Positions 36,936-45,814 of a stretch of DNA of 64,000 bases are shown one piece after another (within the stretch, counting starts at the first letter, position 1; the number at the start of each line of letters is the position of its first letter). A program made the position numbers and the translations under genes. Below the pieces are notes generated by a model. The model saw only the letters and a program-made list of their open reading frames with translations, had not been told where the DNA came from and made no database searches. Source of the DNA: JAQWRV01 sp045564915 (GTDB taxonomy: Bacteria > Pseudomonadota > Alphaproteobacteria > Rhodospirillales > Rhodospirillaceae); NCBI GenBank assembly GCA_045564915.1, contig JBJLGL010000004.1:1-64000 (forward strand), in the 5' to 3' direction.

Positions 36936-38844
36936 AATCGAAGAAAGCATCTAAGCTGCGTGCGATATCTTGGATTGGTGGACCCCAATTTCCATCTTGT
37001 GATTGGCGGAATAAGGTACTAGTCGGGTACCATGGGCTGTCTTGTCTGTCTGCGAACCAATACCACAACCAGCCAGGACCAGGTCTAGGGATGAGCACCC
37101 AAGTTTCTTGGCCTAGGGCGCCGGAAAGATGTGCTGTTGAATTACTAGTCGTTATTACGAGATCAGTAGCCAGAATTTGGGCCGCAAAGGAATCCAGATC
37201 TTTCAGTGGGTCAATCTCCACATCACGGATTAAACGCCTTTGAATAGTACTTGGCAAACTTTCTATTTCTTTATCTGTATTCCCGTACTGCAAGTCTAAG
37301 AAAGTGAAATCATTCTGGTGAAAGAATGGTTTGAAATGTTCTAATGGTAAAGACTTCTGATTACCAAACTCTACATTGTTACTTCTCCACGACAGCCCAA
37401 TAACTGGTTTCCCATTACTCTGTTTGCGGTATTTTTTTTTCAGCGCTGATGTAAGTTTCTTATCCGCCTTTAGGAATGCGTCCCGGCCGGGAAAGCTACC
37501 CCAGTTCAATCTTACTATTGAGCCTAGCGCCCCAGCTGGAATTTGACAGCGTAAGTCTAGGGTTGATACCTCTGTTGTTTCTAATTCCTGATGGCTCAAG
37601 CAATTGATGCTAGGAAACGACCGTGTAACTAGTGGAACAATCCTTTCACTTGTTGATAATTGGATAGGTATTTTCCGTTGGACTAAATCAGCGACCATAC
37701 TGAGTTGTAGAATCTCGTCGCCGATACCTTGATCAGTCCAAATTAGAGTCGGGGTCTCTAGAAGGTCTCGCTCATTAGCTCGCTCTAATGTGAGGCCTAC
37801 GGGGCTTCCATTTAGGCCGCTGTCGCCATACCATTTTAAATAAAAAGGCCATGCTTCTTGTAAGCGGCCCGCTAGAAAAAGCGCACAAGCTTTATGAAAA
37901 AAAGCTCTGTTATAGTTCGGATCCTGGGCCAGGGCTCGATCAAAAGCATTTATCGCATACTCGAGATTCCCTTCTAGCAAGAAAGAGAATCCTAATAAAT
38001 CAAGACTATTAAGGTCTTCAGGCTTCTTTAGTAATGCCGCCTCAACATAATGGCGTGCTTTTGACGGAGCCTCATATTTTAACGCATTGGCCAGGTTCAG
38101 TTGAATGTCGACGTCGCCAGGGAATAAGGTAAGCGCCTCTTCAAATAACCTAATTGCATCTGTGATCTTAGACTGCTTAGTTAGAACAACTCCGAGATTA
38201 ACTAAGATCGGCCGAGAGCCCGGCTCTAATTCTCGACCCTGTCGAAATAAAGACTCTGCATCGACCAAGTTTCCATTCTTGAGAGCAATATACCCTTCCA
38301 CGAAATAAGAAGCTGCAGAGGGCGCGTTGTCATTCAGGAAATTTTTGAGTAGCACCTCAAGGTCAGAAAGCTTGCCTGTTGAGTGAAGTAAAAGCGCTAG
38401 ATCGACGAATGCATCAGAGAAAGATGGGTCGACTCTTAGTGCATTGAAGTATGAGTGCTTTGCCTCGTCTGCTTTATTGATTCTGGATAAAGCTTTAGCA
38501 AGATTCGTATAGGCGGCAGCTGATTGATTATCAAGATCAATAGCATTCTTTAGAACCTGCGTAGCCTGTCTAAAATTACCCCTATCAATCAATATTAGGC
38601 CATAGCTATTCAAAACGGAGGAGTCTTTGCGGGCTTTCTTGATAGCGCGCTTAATAATTTTCTCAGCTTGTATGATGTCGCCTAGACCACGGTAGGCAAG
38701 AGCTAAGATATGTAAGGTCTCTGCTCTGCTTTTATGGCTATCAATCAGTTTATTGCAGATTTCTACCGTAGTGCCGAATTGCCCTGCTTGCAAAGACTGA
38801 AGGGCGTGGCTAAATAGCGTCTCTTCGCTTGCCGTATTTATCAC
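36931..38844 (-). CDS. TPR protein with GT9-like glycosyltransferase domain (B)
   Basis: A 637-residue cytoplasmic protein: about nine TPR units in residues 1-340, then the GT9-like domain with WTDQGIGDEIL at 369-379, GLSWRSNN, LQYGNTDKEIESL and a C-terminal TSNSTAHLSGALGQETW motif followed by GWLWYWF and SPWYPTS. It is embedded in the T2SS operon: its ATG region overlaps the gspJ stop by four bases, while about 200 bases separate it from gspK. Translational coupling to gspJ argues for a functional tie between this transferase and the secretion system. Confidence 0.88.
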   Translation of the reverse strand: MINTASEETLFSHALQSLQAGQFGTTVEICNKLIDSHKSRAETLHILALAYRGLGDIIQAEKIIKRAIKKARKDSSVLNSYGLILIDRGNFRQATQVLKNAIDLDNQSAAAYTNLAKALSRINKADEAKHSYFNALRVDPSFSDAFVDLALLLHSTGKLSDLEVLLKNFLNDNAPSAASYFVEGYIALKNGNLVDAESLFRQGRELEPGSRPILVNLGVVLTKQSKITDAIRLFEEALTLFPGDVDIQLNLANALKYEAPSKARHYVEAALLKKPEDLNSLDLLGFSFLLEGNLEYAINAFDRALAQDPNYNRAFFHKACALFLAGRLQEAWPFYLKWYGDSGLNGSPVGLTLERANERDLLETPTLIWTDQGIGDEILQLSMVADLVQRKIPIQLSTSERIVPLVTRSFPSINCLSHQELETTEVSTLDLRCQIPAGALGSIVRLNWGSFPGRDAFLKADKKLTSALKKKYRKQSNGKPVIGLSWRSNNVEFGNQKSLPLEHFKPFFHQNDFTFLDLQYGNTDKEIESLPSTIQRRLIRDVEIDPLKDLDSFAAQILATDLVITTSNSTAHLSGALGQETWVLIPRPGPGWLWYWFADRQDSPWYPTSTLFRQSQDGNWGPPIQDIARSLDAFFDS

Positions 38845-39452
38845 TGGGCGGCGCCTAATGGCCCGTCTTTTAAGCGGCCTACTCGATCATGTGGAGCAAG
38901 CACTCTGATAACGTAGGTGGCATCTTGTATACCGGTCTGAACCATCACAGATCGTGGAGTCTGTTTGAAGTTAATACGGTCTGGTGGCCAGGCCTCTGCC
39001 CAATCGCCGGTGCGACCACGATAGGAGAATGCACCCTGGTTGCCTTCCCATCGTGCGATTACTAGCGGGTCATAACCACGTTCGTAGTACGTCAATACTG
39101 TGTCATTGTCGACGACATTATAGTCCAGAATCATTCCAAACCCAGTTGGAGCGCCAGCGGTACCTTGAAGAGGTGTAAGTGTTAATCCACGTATTCTTTG
39201 CTTATCGCCGAAGAAGACATCTGGCCCATCAGCATAATCTGGAAGCAGACCCCTTAGAGGAGATGTCATGATGCTCGCCTGAATACCTGTTCTACTCAGA
39301 TTGTCGATCGCACCGGCAACACGCAACCGGGACTCTAGCACCAAAGACAGTCCCTGCATGAGTATTACAGAAATTAATCCTGAGATCATAAGAACAACGA
39401 CAACTTCGAGAAGGGTAAAGCCTCGACAAGAGGAACGGGTTGATGGTGTCAT
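38841..39452 (-). CDS. gspJ: T2SS minor pseudopilin GspJ
   Basis: A type IV prepilin-like protein. The ATG at 39452 gives leader MTPSTRSSCRG, cleavage before FTLLEVVVVLMISGLISVI with Glu at +5, and a beta-rich globular domain containing YYERGYDPLVIARWEG, as in GspJ (203 aa). A longer frame opens at 39521 but would overlap gspI by 68 bases and lengthen the leader. One base separates it from the gspI stop. Confidence 0.88.
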   Translation of the reverse strand: MTPSTRSSCRGFTLLEVVVVLMISGLISVILMQGLSLVLESRLRVAGAIDNLSRTGIQASIMTSPLRGLLPDYADGPDVFFGDKQRIRGLTLTPLQGTAGAPTGFGMILDYNVVDNDTVLTYYERGYDPLVIARWEGNQGAFSYRGRTGDWAEAWPPDRINFKQTPRSVMVQTGIQDATYVIRVLAPHDRVGRLKDGPLGAAQ

Positions 39453-39453
39453 A

Positions 39454-39906
39454 TTAGCGGCCCGTTTCTTCAAATGGGCCTCGTCCAGAAATACGGTTGT
39501 ATCCCACCTTGCGTAATTCAAATGTAAACCAGGGCTCTTCCTCTTTAATTACCGAAACAGTTACCTTGTAGAAGCCCACACTATATCCAGCCAAACCAGC
39601 GCGCATCTGGGGAATTTCATTTGGCTCAACGAGTATCTCGCTATCCCAGGTTATTAGGGTGTCAGTAATCTGGATTTTGCCTGTGGGAGTCAATGAGGGG
39701 TTTATAGAATCAAGAACAGCAAGAGCTGATTCGGTCGCTACAGCACGGTTATTTGCCTGGCCGGCGAACGTGAGTTGAGCGACAGATTGTCCCAATAAGT
39801 TCATTATTGGCATCATTGTTATGCCAAGGATAGCAATAGCTATTATTGCTTCCAGTAAAGTAAAACCCTTCATTGCTTGCCGTCTTATATGTATCAGCAT
39901 GATCAA
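39454..39906 (-). CDS. gspI: T2SS minor pseudopilin GspI
   Basis: A 150-residue prepilin-like protein with leader ending in RRQAMKG and mature start FTLLEAIIAIAILGITMMP, Glu at +5. Small size, the AxNNRAxAxxxA helix region (GQANNRAVATESA) and position between gspH and gspJ identify GspI, which nucleates the pseudopilus tip with GspJ and GspK. The ATG overlaps the gspH stop by four bases. Confidence 0.9.
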   Translation of the reverse strand: MIMLIHIRRQAMKGFTLLEAIIAIAILGITMMPIMNLLGQSVAQLTFAGQANNRAVATESALAVLDSINPSLTPTGKIQITDTLITWDSEILVEPNEIPQMRAGLAGYSVGFYKVTVSVIKEEEPWFTFELRKVGYNRISGRGPFEETGR

Positions 39907-40430
39907 CGATCAGCCTCTTCGAATTGACAATAGGGGGCCTCAGCTAAAAGCGTATATTCCAACTCTCCAACCGAGACTAAGACACGGCCACCAGTACAGA
40001 AGCCAGATGGCCGATAAAAAATAGGCCTTGGTATGTAAACCTCCCAATCTACCGGAACGTTTAATGGGGCCAATTTAATGAGTGCGCTTCTGTAGGGCGT
40101 GGATATGTCTAGGTCATCAATATTAATAGCCTTATCTTCTTCGGATTCTTCCCAATACCCTTCTGTGAATTTGTATTCACCAGTTAGAACAAGGTCTCTA
40201 TTCATTTCTAACGCAGCGTAAGGCAAGGCATTAAGGTCACGGACAAGAGTATCACGCTCTAACGCAAATGAAATACGGTCGATGAGCATTGGCAGGTTTG
40301 GCGCAACAAGACTCGCAGATAGCCCAACAATAAATAATACTGTCAGTACCTCGAGTAATGTGAAACCGCGACTTCCGGCACGGCCCACCGGCTTAGGGTT
40401 TAGTTTTCTCAATGAAGCCAACATCAGCAT
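39903..40430 (-). CDS. gspH: T2SS minor pseudopilin GspH
   Basis: A prepilin-like protein with cleavage site GSRG before FTLLEVLTVLFIVGLSASLV. The chosen ATG at 40430 has GAAGGA just upstream; a second ATG two codons on is equally possible, and the open frame extends to 40484. Either choice makes a long basic leader of about 20 residues and overlaps the 3' end of gspG by over 30 bases. The C-terminal beta domain (VDWEVYIPRPIFYRPSGFCTGG) fits GspH. Confidence 0.87.
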   Translation of the reverse strand: MLMLASLRKLNPKPVGRAGSRGFTLLEVLTVLFIVGLSASLVAPNLPMLIDRISFALERDTLVRDLNALPYAALEMNRDLVLTGEYKFTEGYWEESEEDKAINIDDLDISTPYRSALIKLAPLNVPVDWEVYIPRPIFYRPSGFCTGGRVLVSVGELEYTLLAEAPYCQFEEADR

Positions 40431-40848
40431 CGATTCCTTCACCACCGGGTTTGCTGTCTGCACCGAAGCTAAAGAGAAATACATTTGTCGAATTGTTGGG
40501 TTTATATTGATACGGATTGCCCCAAGGATCGAGTGGAACGTCTTCAGCGAGGTAGGGCCCTTGCCATCTACGACGTGCTCTATCGCTTGATGGGGGGGTG
40601 CTTAATAGAGACAACCCTTCTTCTTGAGTCGGGTAGCGTCCGAGGTCGAGACGCAAGGTATCAAGAGCCCCCTTCAGCATTCTGACCTGGGTATCCGCCG
40701 CTGTAACTCTGGAAGTATCTACTCTTCCTAAAAGTTGCGGGCCAACAAGACTAGCTACAAGACCTATAATGACCAGCACGACAAGCATCTCAAGTAAAGT
40801 AAAGCCTTGCTGGGAGTCTACAGTTTCCAAGGAATTGGCTTTGTACAT
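40393..40848 (-). CDS. gspG: T2SS major pseudopilin GspG
   Basis: The main pseudopilus subunit (151 aa). Leader ends DSQQG, mature start FTLLEMLVVLVIIGLVASLVGP. The family signature is clear: LDLGRYPTQEEGLSLL, WQGPYL, DPWGNPYQY and the calcium-binding C-terminal loop region FSFGADSKPGGEGIDAD. It lies 21 bases after gspF. Confidence 0.96.
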   Translation of the reverse strand: MYKANSLETVDSQQGFTLLEMLVVLVIIGLVASLVGPQLLGRVDTSRVTAADTQVRMLKGALDTLRLDLGRYPTQEEGLSLLSTPPSSDRARRRWQGPYLAEDVPLDPWGNPYQYKPNNSTNVFLFSFGADSKPGGEGIDADVGFIEKTKP

Positions 40849-40869
40849 GATTACCTTTCGACAATTAAA

Positions 40870-42084
40870 TTAAAGGCCCACCTGATTTATGCTGGTTATT
40901 GCTAGCATAATGGCTGTGACTATTCCACCAATGACCAGGCCGATCAGAATGATGGCAGCTGGTTCTAACAATAGCAGGAACCGTTTCATTCTTTGGCGTC
41001 CTGAGTCTTCATACAATTTTGCAAGTGATTCTAACATAGATGCTAGCTCTCCGGATTCTTCCCCGACCTGAACTAAACTTAGAGCAGTGTTCGAAAACAT
41101 ATCCTGCTCTGCCATGGAAGCGGATATAGATTTTCCTGTCCGCACCATCTTACTTACCTGTTCCATCTTAGTTTGCAGTGAATTAATACTCATTGTTTGT
41201 CGAGCAAGATCAAGCGCTCTGATTAGGTCAACACCATGTTGGAGCATCGTGCTTAGCATGGATGCCCAACGTGCCAGCTCAGACTCTTTGAGCCAGGTGC
41301 CTAATACCGGAACAAAAATCAGTTTCTGTCGCATGGCGTTTCTCGCTGAGGGTTTCCTGAGGACCCAAGCAATCATTAGAGAAAAAAGTGCCACGATGAC
41401 AAAAGCTGAGGTCTTGTTTTCGCTGAGTGCCATCCCTGTCGACAAAACAATCTCGGATATTAGCGGTAGCTCTCCGCTGGATGAGGCAAGCATGGCTGAG
41501 AAACGCGGGACAACGACAATGAATATGAAAAGAACGGCTGTTAGCCCGGCCGCAACTAGAATGGAGGGATAGGTCAATGCATTTCGGAACTCTTGATGAA
41601 CCCTGTATTCATATTCTAACTGGTCTGCGGCATCAGCAAGCGCTGGCCCAAGTTCACCGATTGCTTCGCCCGCTGCGCTAAGCTGGAAAACATAGGACGG
41701 CATTCCAGGTAGTGTGGACTGGAATGCGGCCGAAAACTCTTGTCCCGACCGCAACGCTTTCGCCAGGCGCGTAAAAGCTTCCGCGAGGTGAGGGTGGATA
41801 CTCTGGGATTTCAGTGTCTCCACACCTGAGATCAGCGGCACACCCGCATTGAGAAGAAGGGCCATCTGTTTCAAAGTTAGAATATAGTCTTGCGTAGAGG
41901 GCCCTCGTCGAAGTGAGAAAAGCGGCTCTCTAGTTTTTGCAGGCTTTATCTCAGCAACATGTACGGGTGTTAGCCCCCTAGAAAGTAATATATTTGTTGC
42001 CTCACGAGTTGTCTCGGCTGATACCTGTCCAAGCAAAGCCTTGCCTGCATTATCCACGGCTTCGTAGTTGAAAGCTGTTGCCAT
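40870..42084 (-). CDS. gspF: T2SS inner-membrane platform protein GspF
   Basis: A 404-residue polytopic protein with the two GspF domains (about 70-195 and 270-400) and three membrane helices (about 170-195, 220-240, 375-400). The family motif ALRSGQEFSAAF and the second copy VRTGKSISASM are visible. It heads the gspF-G-H-I-J run; its promoter should lie in the 42085-42190 gap, downstream of the terminator of the surface protein gene. The ATPase gene gspE, often directly upstream of gspF, is 15 kb away. Confidence 0.95.
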   Translation of the reverse strand: MATAFNYEAVDNAGKALLGQVSAETTREATNILLSRGLTPVHVAEIKPAKTREPLFSLRRGPSTQDYILTLKQMALLLNAGVPLISGVETLKSQSIHPHLAEAFTRLAKALRSGQEFSAAFQSTLPGMPSYVFQLSAAGEAIGELGPALADAADQLEYEYRVHQEFRNALTYPSILVAAGLTAVLFIFIVVVPRFSAMLASSSGELPLISEIVLSTGMALSENKTSAFVIVALFSLMIAWVLRKPSARNAMRQKLIFVPVLGTWLKESELARWASMLSTMLQHGVDLIRALDLARQTMSINSLQTKMEQVSKMVRTGKSISASMAEQDMFSNTALSLVQVGEESGELASMLESLAKLYEDSGRQRMKRFLLLLEPAAIILIGLVIGGIVTAIMLAITSINQVGL

Positions 42085-42192
42085 TTTATTTGGTCACCCA
42101 TACCAGATTTGGGTTCGAATAATACGCTGATAATTGCCAGGATTTAAGTTAAGCCTGTGTCATGAAAGTATTGCTACTTTTGGTATTCGCAC

Positions 42193-42225
42193 AAAAAAAG
42201 GGGAGGGTAAAAACCCTCCCCTTTT
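42193..42225 (-). terminator. Strong intrinsic terminator after the surface protein gene
   Basis: A perfect 12-bp stem (42196-42207 with 42214-42225; AAAAGGGGAGGG paired with its complement) and a six-base loop. On the minus strand a run of seven T follows. It lies 38 bases past the stop of the 483-residue protein gene, separating that gene from gspF. The A-tract and T-tract on both sides could also let it act on the plus strand, but no plus-strand gene ends here. Confidence 0.9.
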
Positions 42226-42262
42226 CTCCAGTTTCGTAAAAAACCGGAAATTTTAGTCTCGC

Positions 42263-43714
42263 TTACGGGTTAGCTGCCCGGAAGCCAGAGAGATCAACAA
42301 ACAGATTGTCTACGCTATTAAACATAACGTGTTGAGCGTAACCGTCGATTGGTCCCGAGATACCGAGCTGGTATTGGCCAGCTGCCGTGATCCCAAGAGC
42401 AGTTTCGATGGTAGGCATACTCACCTGAATCGAGGAATTCGCTTCAATCGATTCTGTGGTGTAAATGCCATATGAGCTACCGTCTGCATCGTCTCGGACC
42501 GTGATACTAACTGTACCGGCAACAGTGCCGTTGTTAACAAGACGGACAAGAGATTGGTACAACGTAGCACCAGTACCCGCAGAAGACTGCGCAGTATTGA
42601 TCTGCGTTGAGAACCCACCACGAGTAAGAGAAGCAAGAGTGCCTGACGTATTCGCGATGGCAGAGACGTTATCCGTCGCACCGTTTGTGTATGCCAAGAC
42701 TACACTACCAGCCGCCCAAGATGAGATTGCTGTTGTGCCATCAAAGTTCACGACGATGTCGAAGGTTGAGTTGGTGCCCAAATTACCTCCACCAGCACCG
42801 CCACCTAGAGCAGCGTTAAACGACGCTGTACCGGCAACAAAGCTAGCTGCGGTAACACTCAAGTTGCCACCTGCTTCGTTTAAGTTTAGCGAGGACGTTG
42901 CTGCGTCTGTTAGCACACCATGGGTGACCGTTATTTCCATACCAGTGACCAAGTTGGCCGTGGTAATGGCAGAGAGGTCGTTTGCTGTGCCACCGAGAGC
43001 AGTAATTCTAACCGTCCCAAGGCTCAAAGTTGCCGCATCTCCTGAACCAGTACCAATGCCTGAGAACGGAGGCGTAACAGAGTTGTTAATAGTCGCTGCT
43101 GCACCAGCTGTTACGGTGCCACTGTAGGAGTCACGACTAGTTACAACATTACGGCTCGTTATCAGCTCAAAAGTACTCGCGCTTGCAGCACCTCTGACAA
43201 TGCCACTAATGGCAATTGAAGTACCTGCTGTTGCAAGACCATTAGCTTCGTTGAACGACACTGAAGAGAAGTTCAATGCGTCGATTGTGGTGCCAGCGGT
43301 TGTGGCGTTACAATCTTCAACGAGAACACGTTCAGTTAGAACCTGAACCGTACAACCCGAGTAATCCGTGCCACTAGCTGACAAGAATTCAAGAGTTACT
43401 GCTGCTGTGATTTGGCTTGGATCTACATCAGCATCCACTGCCACGAAGTCAGAATTTGAAGATTCCAACTCTAGGTCAAAGGATGTGGTGTACGAGTTTG
43501 CGAAATTGACTGTCCAACCAACGCCACCACCAATTACAGTGGTTTCAGGTGTGGCTCCACCAAATACTTGAGATGATAGTGCCCCGGCTGTGTAGATTGT
43601 GGTGGGTGTAGCCCCATCAGCAACCTTATTAACAATTGTACCAGCATAAGCTGATGTCGATAGTGCTGTTGTTGCCAACAATGCGCCACCGATATAGAGA
43701 TATTGACGTTTCAT
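42263..43714 (-). CDS. Secreted Thr/Ser/Gly/Ala-rich putative surface protein
   Basis: A 483-residue protein with a clear Sec signal peptide (MKRQYLYIGG then a hydrophobic core; likely cleavage after AYA at residue 24). The mature part is dominated by Gly, Ala, Ser, Thr and Val, has one lysine only (K30), one Cys pair (C121, C135) that could form a disulfide, and beta-strand-like periodicity. Nine N-x-S/T sequons are present. The C-terminal 110 residues (from LVRLVNNGTVAG to VDLSGFRAANP) look like a separate domain. Isolated between two terminator/promoter-like regions inside a T2SS and glycosyltransferase cluster, it is the best local candidate for the secreted and glycosylated product. I do not recognise a named family; S-layer-like protein or adhesin is inference. 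Confidence 0.82.
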   Translation of the reverse strand: MKRQYLYIGGALLATTALSTSAYAGTIVNKVADGATPTTIYTAGALSSQVFGGATPETTVIGGGVGWTVNFANSYTTSFDLELESSNSDFVAVDADVDPSQITAAVTLEFLSASGTDYSGCTVQVLTERVLVEDCNATTAGTTIDALNFSSVSFNEANGLATAGTSIAISGIVRGAASASTFELITSRNVVTSRDSYSGTVTAGAAATINNSVTPPFSGIGTGSGDAATLSLGTVRITALGGTANDLSAITTANLVTGMEITVTHGVLTDAATSSLNLNEAGGNLSVTAASFVAGTASFNAALGGGAGGGNLGTNSTFDIVVNFDGTTAISSWAAGSVVLAYTNGATDNVSAIANTSGTLASLTRGGFSTQINTAQSSAGTGATLYQSLVRLVNNGTVAGTVSITVRDDADGSSYGIYTTESIEANSSIQVSMPTIETALGITAAGQYQLGISGPIDGYAQHVMFNSVDNLFVDLSGFRAANP

Positions 43715-43840
43715 AACAAAAGGATCCCCTTAAATTTGCAGATCTGGTTTAGGGTAACGCGCATGCATACGCGTGCGCCCGTCAGCGCTTAGGCATAACA
43801 CATTTCCCGGGCACAAAAGTCAAGTCTGAAACTTTCTAGA

Positions 43841-43860
43841 ATGTTGCAATTATGCAACAT
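43841..43860. promoter_or_regulatory. Perfect inverted repeat upstream of the surface protein gene
   Basis: ATGTTGCA and TGCAACAT (8-bp arms, four-base centre) form a perfect dyad about 127 bases before the surface protein ATG. A TTGACT hexamer lies nearby on the minus strand (about 43824), followed by TTATGC after about 19 bases, which might be a weak promoter. The dyad could be a transcription factor operator; the factor is unknown. Confidence 0.4.
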
Positions 43861-43934
43861 GGCCCAAGCCCACAGCACTAAATTATATACCGCTAAAGTC
43901 AAAGCTTTTGAGTTCCCTTGATTTACGTAGGGCG

Positions 43935-45647
43935 TCAATCATGAGCCGCGCTCAACTTTTCGGCCACCTGTTTCATCATTGATGCCCACGAGGACTTTAC
44001 TGACTTTTGCATCAGTTTGACATTTGGATACCAAGGGCAAGGGTTCTGGCCCTTAAACCAATACCATAATCGAGCGCGTCCGGTGGGAAGAAGAACCCAC
44101 GTTGGTCTCCCCGAGGCCCCGGCTAGATGCGCTGTGGTATTACTACAGGTGATGACTAGATCCATCACTGCAAGCTGGTCTAATGCAGCTAACAGATCAT
44201 GCGTGATATCGAGGTCAGGGTCTGTGTAAACCTTATCTCGGATCCGAGAGGGGATACTATCAAGGTCTGTTTGTTTGCAGTCAGATTGCACATTAACAAA
44301 CTGAACGGACCGACACTCTAAGACAGAAAGCCAGTCTTCGAGGGGAATTGTTTTCTGCGCTCCTATCGTTGGATTACTGCTGGTCCATGAGATCCCTACA
44401 AGAGGTTTTCTATCTCCAAATAAATCTTTGTAGCGAAATCGTAGCGCGTCTTCTTGCGATTTGCCGGAACTTAAATAGGAGGTAGGACTTGGAAATTTAA
44501 TTAGCGAGGGCCGACATCGTTGACCGATATCGATAATAGTAGCTTGCAGATCTATGTTATTAATAGGCGAAGAGATGTCATCCTTGGAAACAAACCTAAG
44601 GTTGGGGACATCGCTGAAAGAGTGTTCTAGTACAGCGAGAAGTTTGGGTGAGCAGGCTAGAACGCACTGTTCTGTGAGTTCTGCAAATTCTCTTATCATA
44701 GACGCAAAAAGGATCTCGTCTCCTATGCCCTGCTCGCCGACCACGAGAACCTTTTTGTCGGAAAGGTTCTCGTTCCGCCAAGTTGGGATCTTTTCTAGAG
44801 ATTCATGGGCATGTGTCGCAGCGATGAGCGGGCGGCGATGATAGTCTAGCCACCCTTCTCGCATTTTGCCTAGTGTAAGTAGCGCAAACGCTTTGTTGGC
44901 CCGTGCTGTTTCATTTGGTGGATTCAAGTTAATGGCTTGGTCATATAACGTTAGGGACTCATCCTGCCGGTCTAGATCACATAAGTAATTGCCCCAGTTA
45001 GCATAGGCCTCAGGCCAATCTGGTTTGAGTTGTATGGCTTTGTTGATGTGGCTTATGGCTTCTTCGAAGAGTCCCATGTCGGCGACTACATTTGCTTGTG
45101 CAAAATAGGCTTCGGGGTCTTCTGGGTCGAGTTCTATAGCCTTACCTATCGCTTGTGTTGCGTCCTCCAAGCGTCCTTGGGTTTGTCTACACTTGCCAAG
45201 GTTGTAGTAACCTTTAGCACTATCAGGTGCGTCCTTTAGAAGGGCATTAAACTGAGCGACTGCGGCCTGGGTGTGCCCGCGTTCATGCAAAAGGGCGCCC
45301 AGATTGAGGCGGGCATCGGTGTAATGTGAATCGAGATCTAAGGCCGTTTTGTAAAGGGCTATGGCGTCTTCATTGCGCTCGGCATCACGCAAGGCATTTG
45401 CTTTGTTGAAAGGTATTGTTGCCAATCTCGGAGCCGCGGCCATGGCTCGGTCGAACAGAGAGAGTGCATCTTCCAGGTTGCCTTTTTGTTGGGCAACAAC
45501 ACCAAGTAGATTAAGCGCATCTACATGATCCGGGGCCTCCCCCAGGACGCGTCTATACAATCTCTCCGCCTCGATGAGGTCGCCGGCTTGGTGGCAACTG
45601 ACGGCCTCGTGCAGAGTCTGTTTTAGATCGTCATTATCATTAGTCAC
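43935..45647 (-). CDS. TPR protein with GT9-like glycosyltransferase domain (C)
   Basis: A 570-residue cytoplasmic protein with about seven TPR units in residues 1-260 and a GT9-like domain with GEQGIGDEIL (304-313), GISWTSSNPTIG, a late CSNTTAHLAGASGRPTW motif and RLWYWF with CPWYPN. Residues 1-213 are nearly identical to those of gene D, because the two genes share an 806-bp repeat; the remainder differs strongly. Its start overlaps the stop of gene D by four bases. Confidence 0.88.
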   Translation of the reverse strand: MTNDNDDLKQTLHEAVSCHQAGDLIEAERLYRRVLGEAPDHVDALNLLGVVAQQKGNLEDALSLFDRAMAAAPRLATIPFNKANALRDAERNEDAIALYKTALDLDSHYTDARLNLGALLHERGHTQAAVAQFNALLKDAPDSAKGYYNLGKCRQTQGRLEDATQAIGKAIELDPEDPEAYFAQANVVADMGLFEEAISHINKAIQLKPDWPEAYANWGNYLCDLDRQDESLTLYDQAINLNPPNETARANKAFALLTLGKMREGWLDYHRRPLIAATHAHESLEKIPTWRNENLSDKKVLVVGEQGIGDEILFASMIREFAELTEQCVLACSPKLLAVLEHSFSDVPNLRFVSKDDISSPINNIDLQATIIDIGQRCRPSLIKFPSPTSYLSSGKSQEDALRFRYKDLFGDRKPLVGISWTSSNPTIGAQKTIPLEDWLSVLECRSVQFVNVQSDCKQTDLDSIPSRIRDKVYTDPDLDITHDLLAALDQLAVMDLVITCSNTTAHLAGASGRPTWVLLPTGRARLWYWFKGQNPCPWYPNVKLMQKSVKSSWASMMKQVAEKLSAAHD

Positions 45648-45814
45648 GGCACTAACCGCGGCGGCAAAGGCTTATCCATCCATACCTGTAATGCCTCAAA
45701 CATATCTTCTATTACTTCTGGCCACCACGCTCGCTCTTCATCAAGTATCGACTTCTGACGAAAAATCCGAACAGATGGATACCAAGGACTATCTGTTCGG
45801 TCTAAAAACCAATA
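45009..45814. repeat. 806-bp near-identical direct repeat, copy 1
   Basis: Covers the last 57 codons of gene D and the first 213 codons of gene C, across their junction. It matches 47057-47862 with an offset of exactly 2048 bases. By eye only about seven mismatches occur, all near the ends; 45117-45713 is identical to its partner over 597 bases. Confidence 0.93.

Noticed and set aside
31417..42084. The gsp genes as a type IV pilus system
   Set aside because: GspC/L/M/K, short pseudopilins GspH-J and the calcium-loop GspG mark a T2SS; no pilT, pilM-Q or major pilin operon is present.
42465..43127. A 220-codon open frame antisense to the surface protein gene
   Set aside because: It is the low-complexity, Pro/Val/Ala-rich mirror of a Ser/Thr/Ala-rich gene, has no start signal or family motif, and the sense frame has a signal peptide and terminator.
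43742..43790. Hairpin with ACGCG/CGCGT arms in the surface protein leader
   Set aside because: Only five paired bases around a seven-base loop; may be mRNA structure but too weak to annotate.
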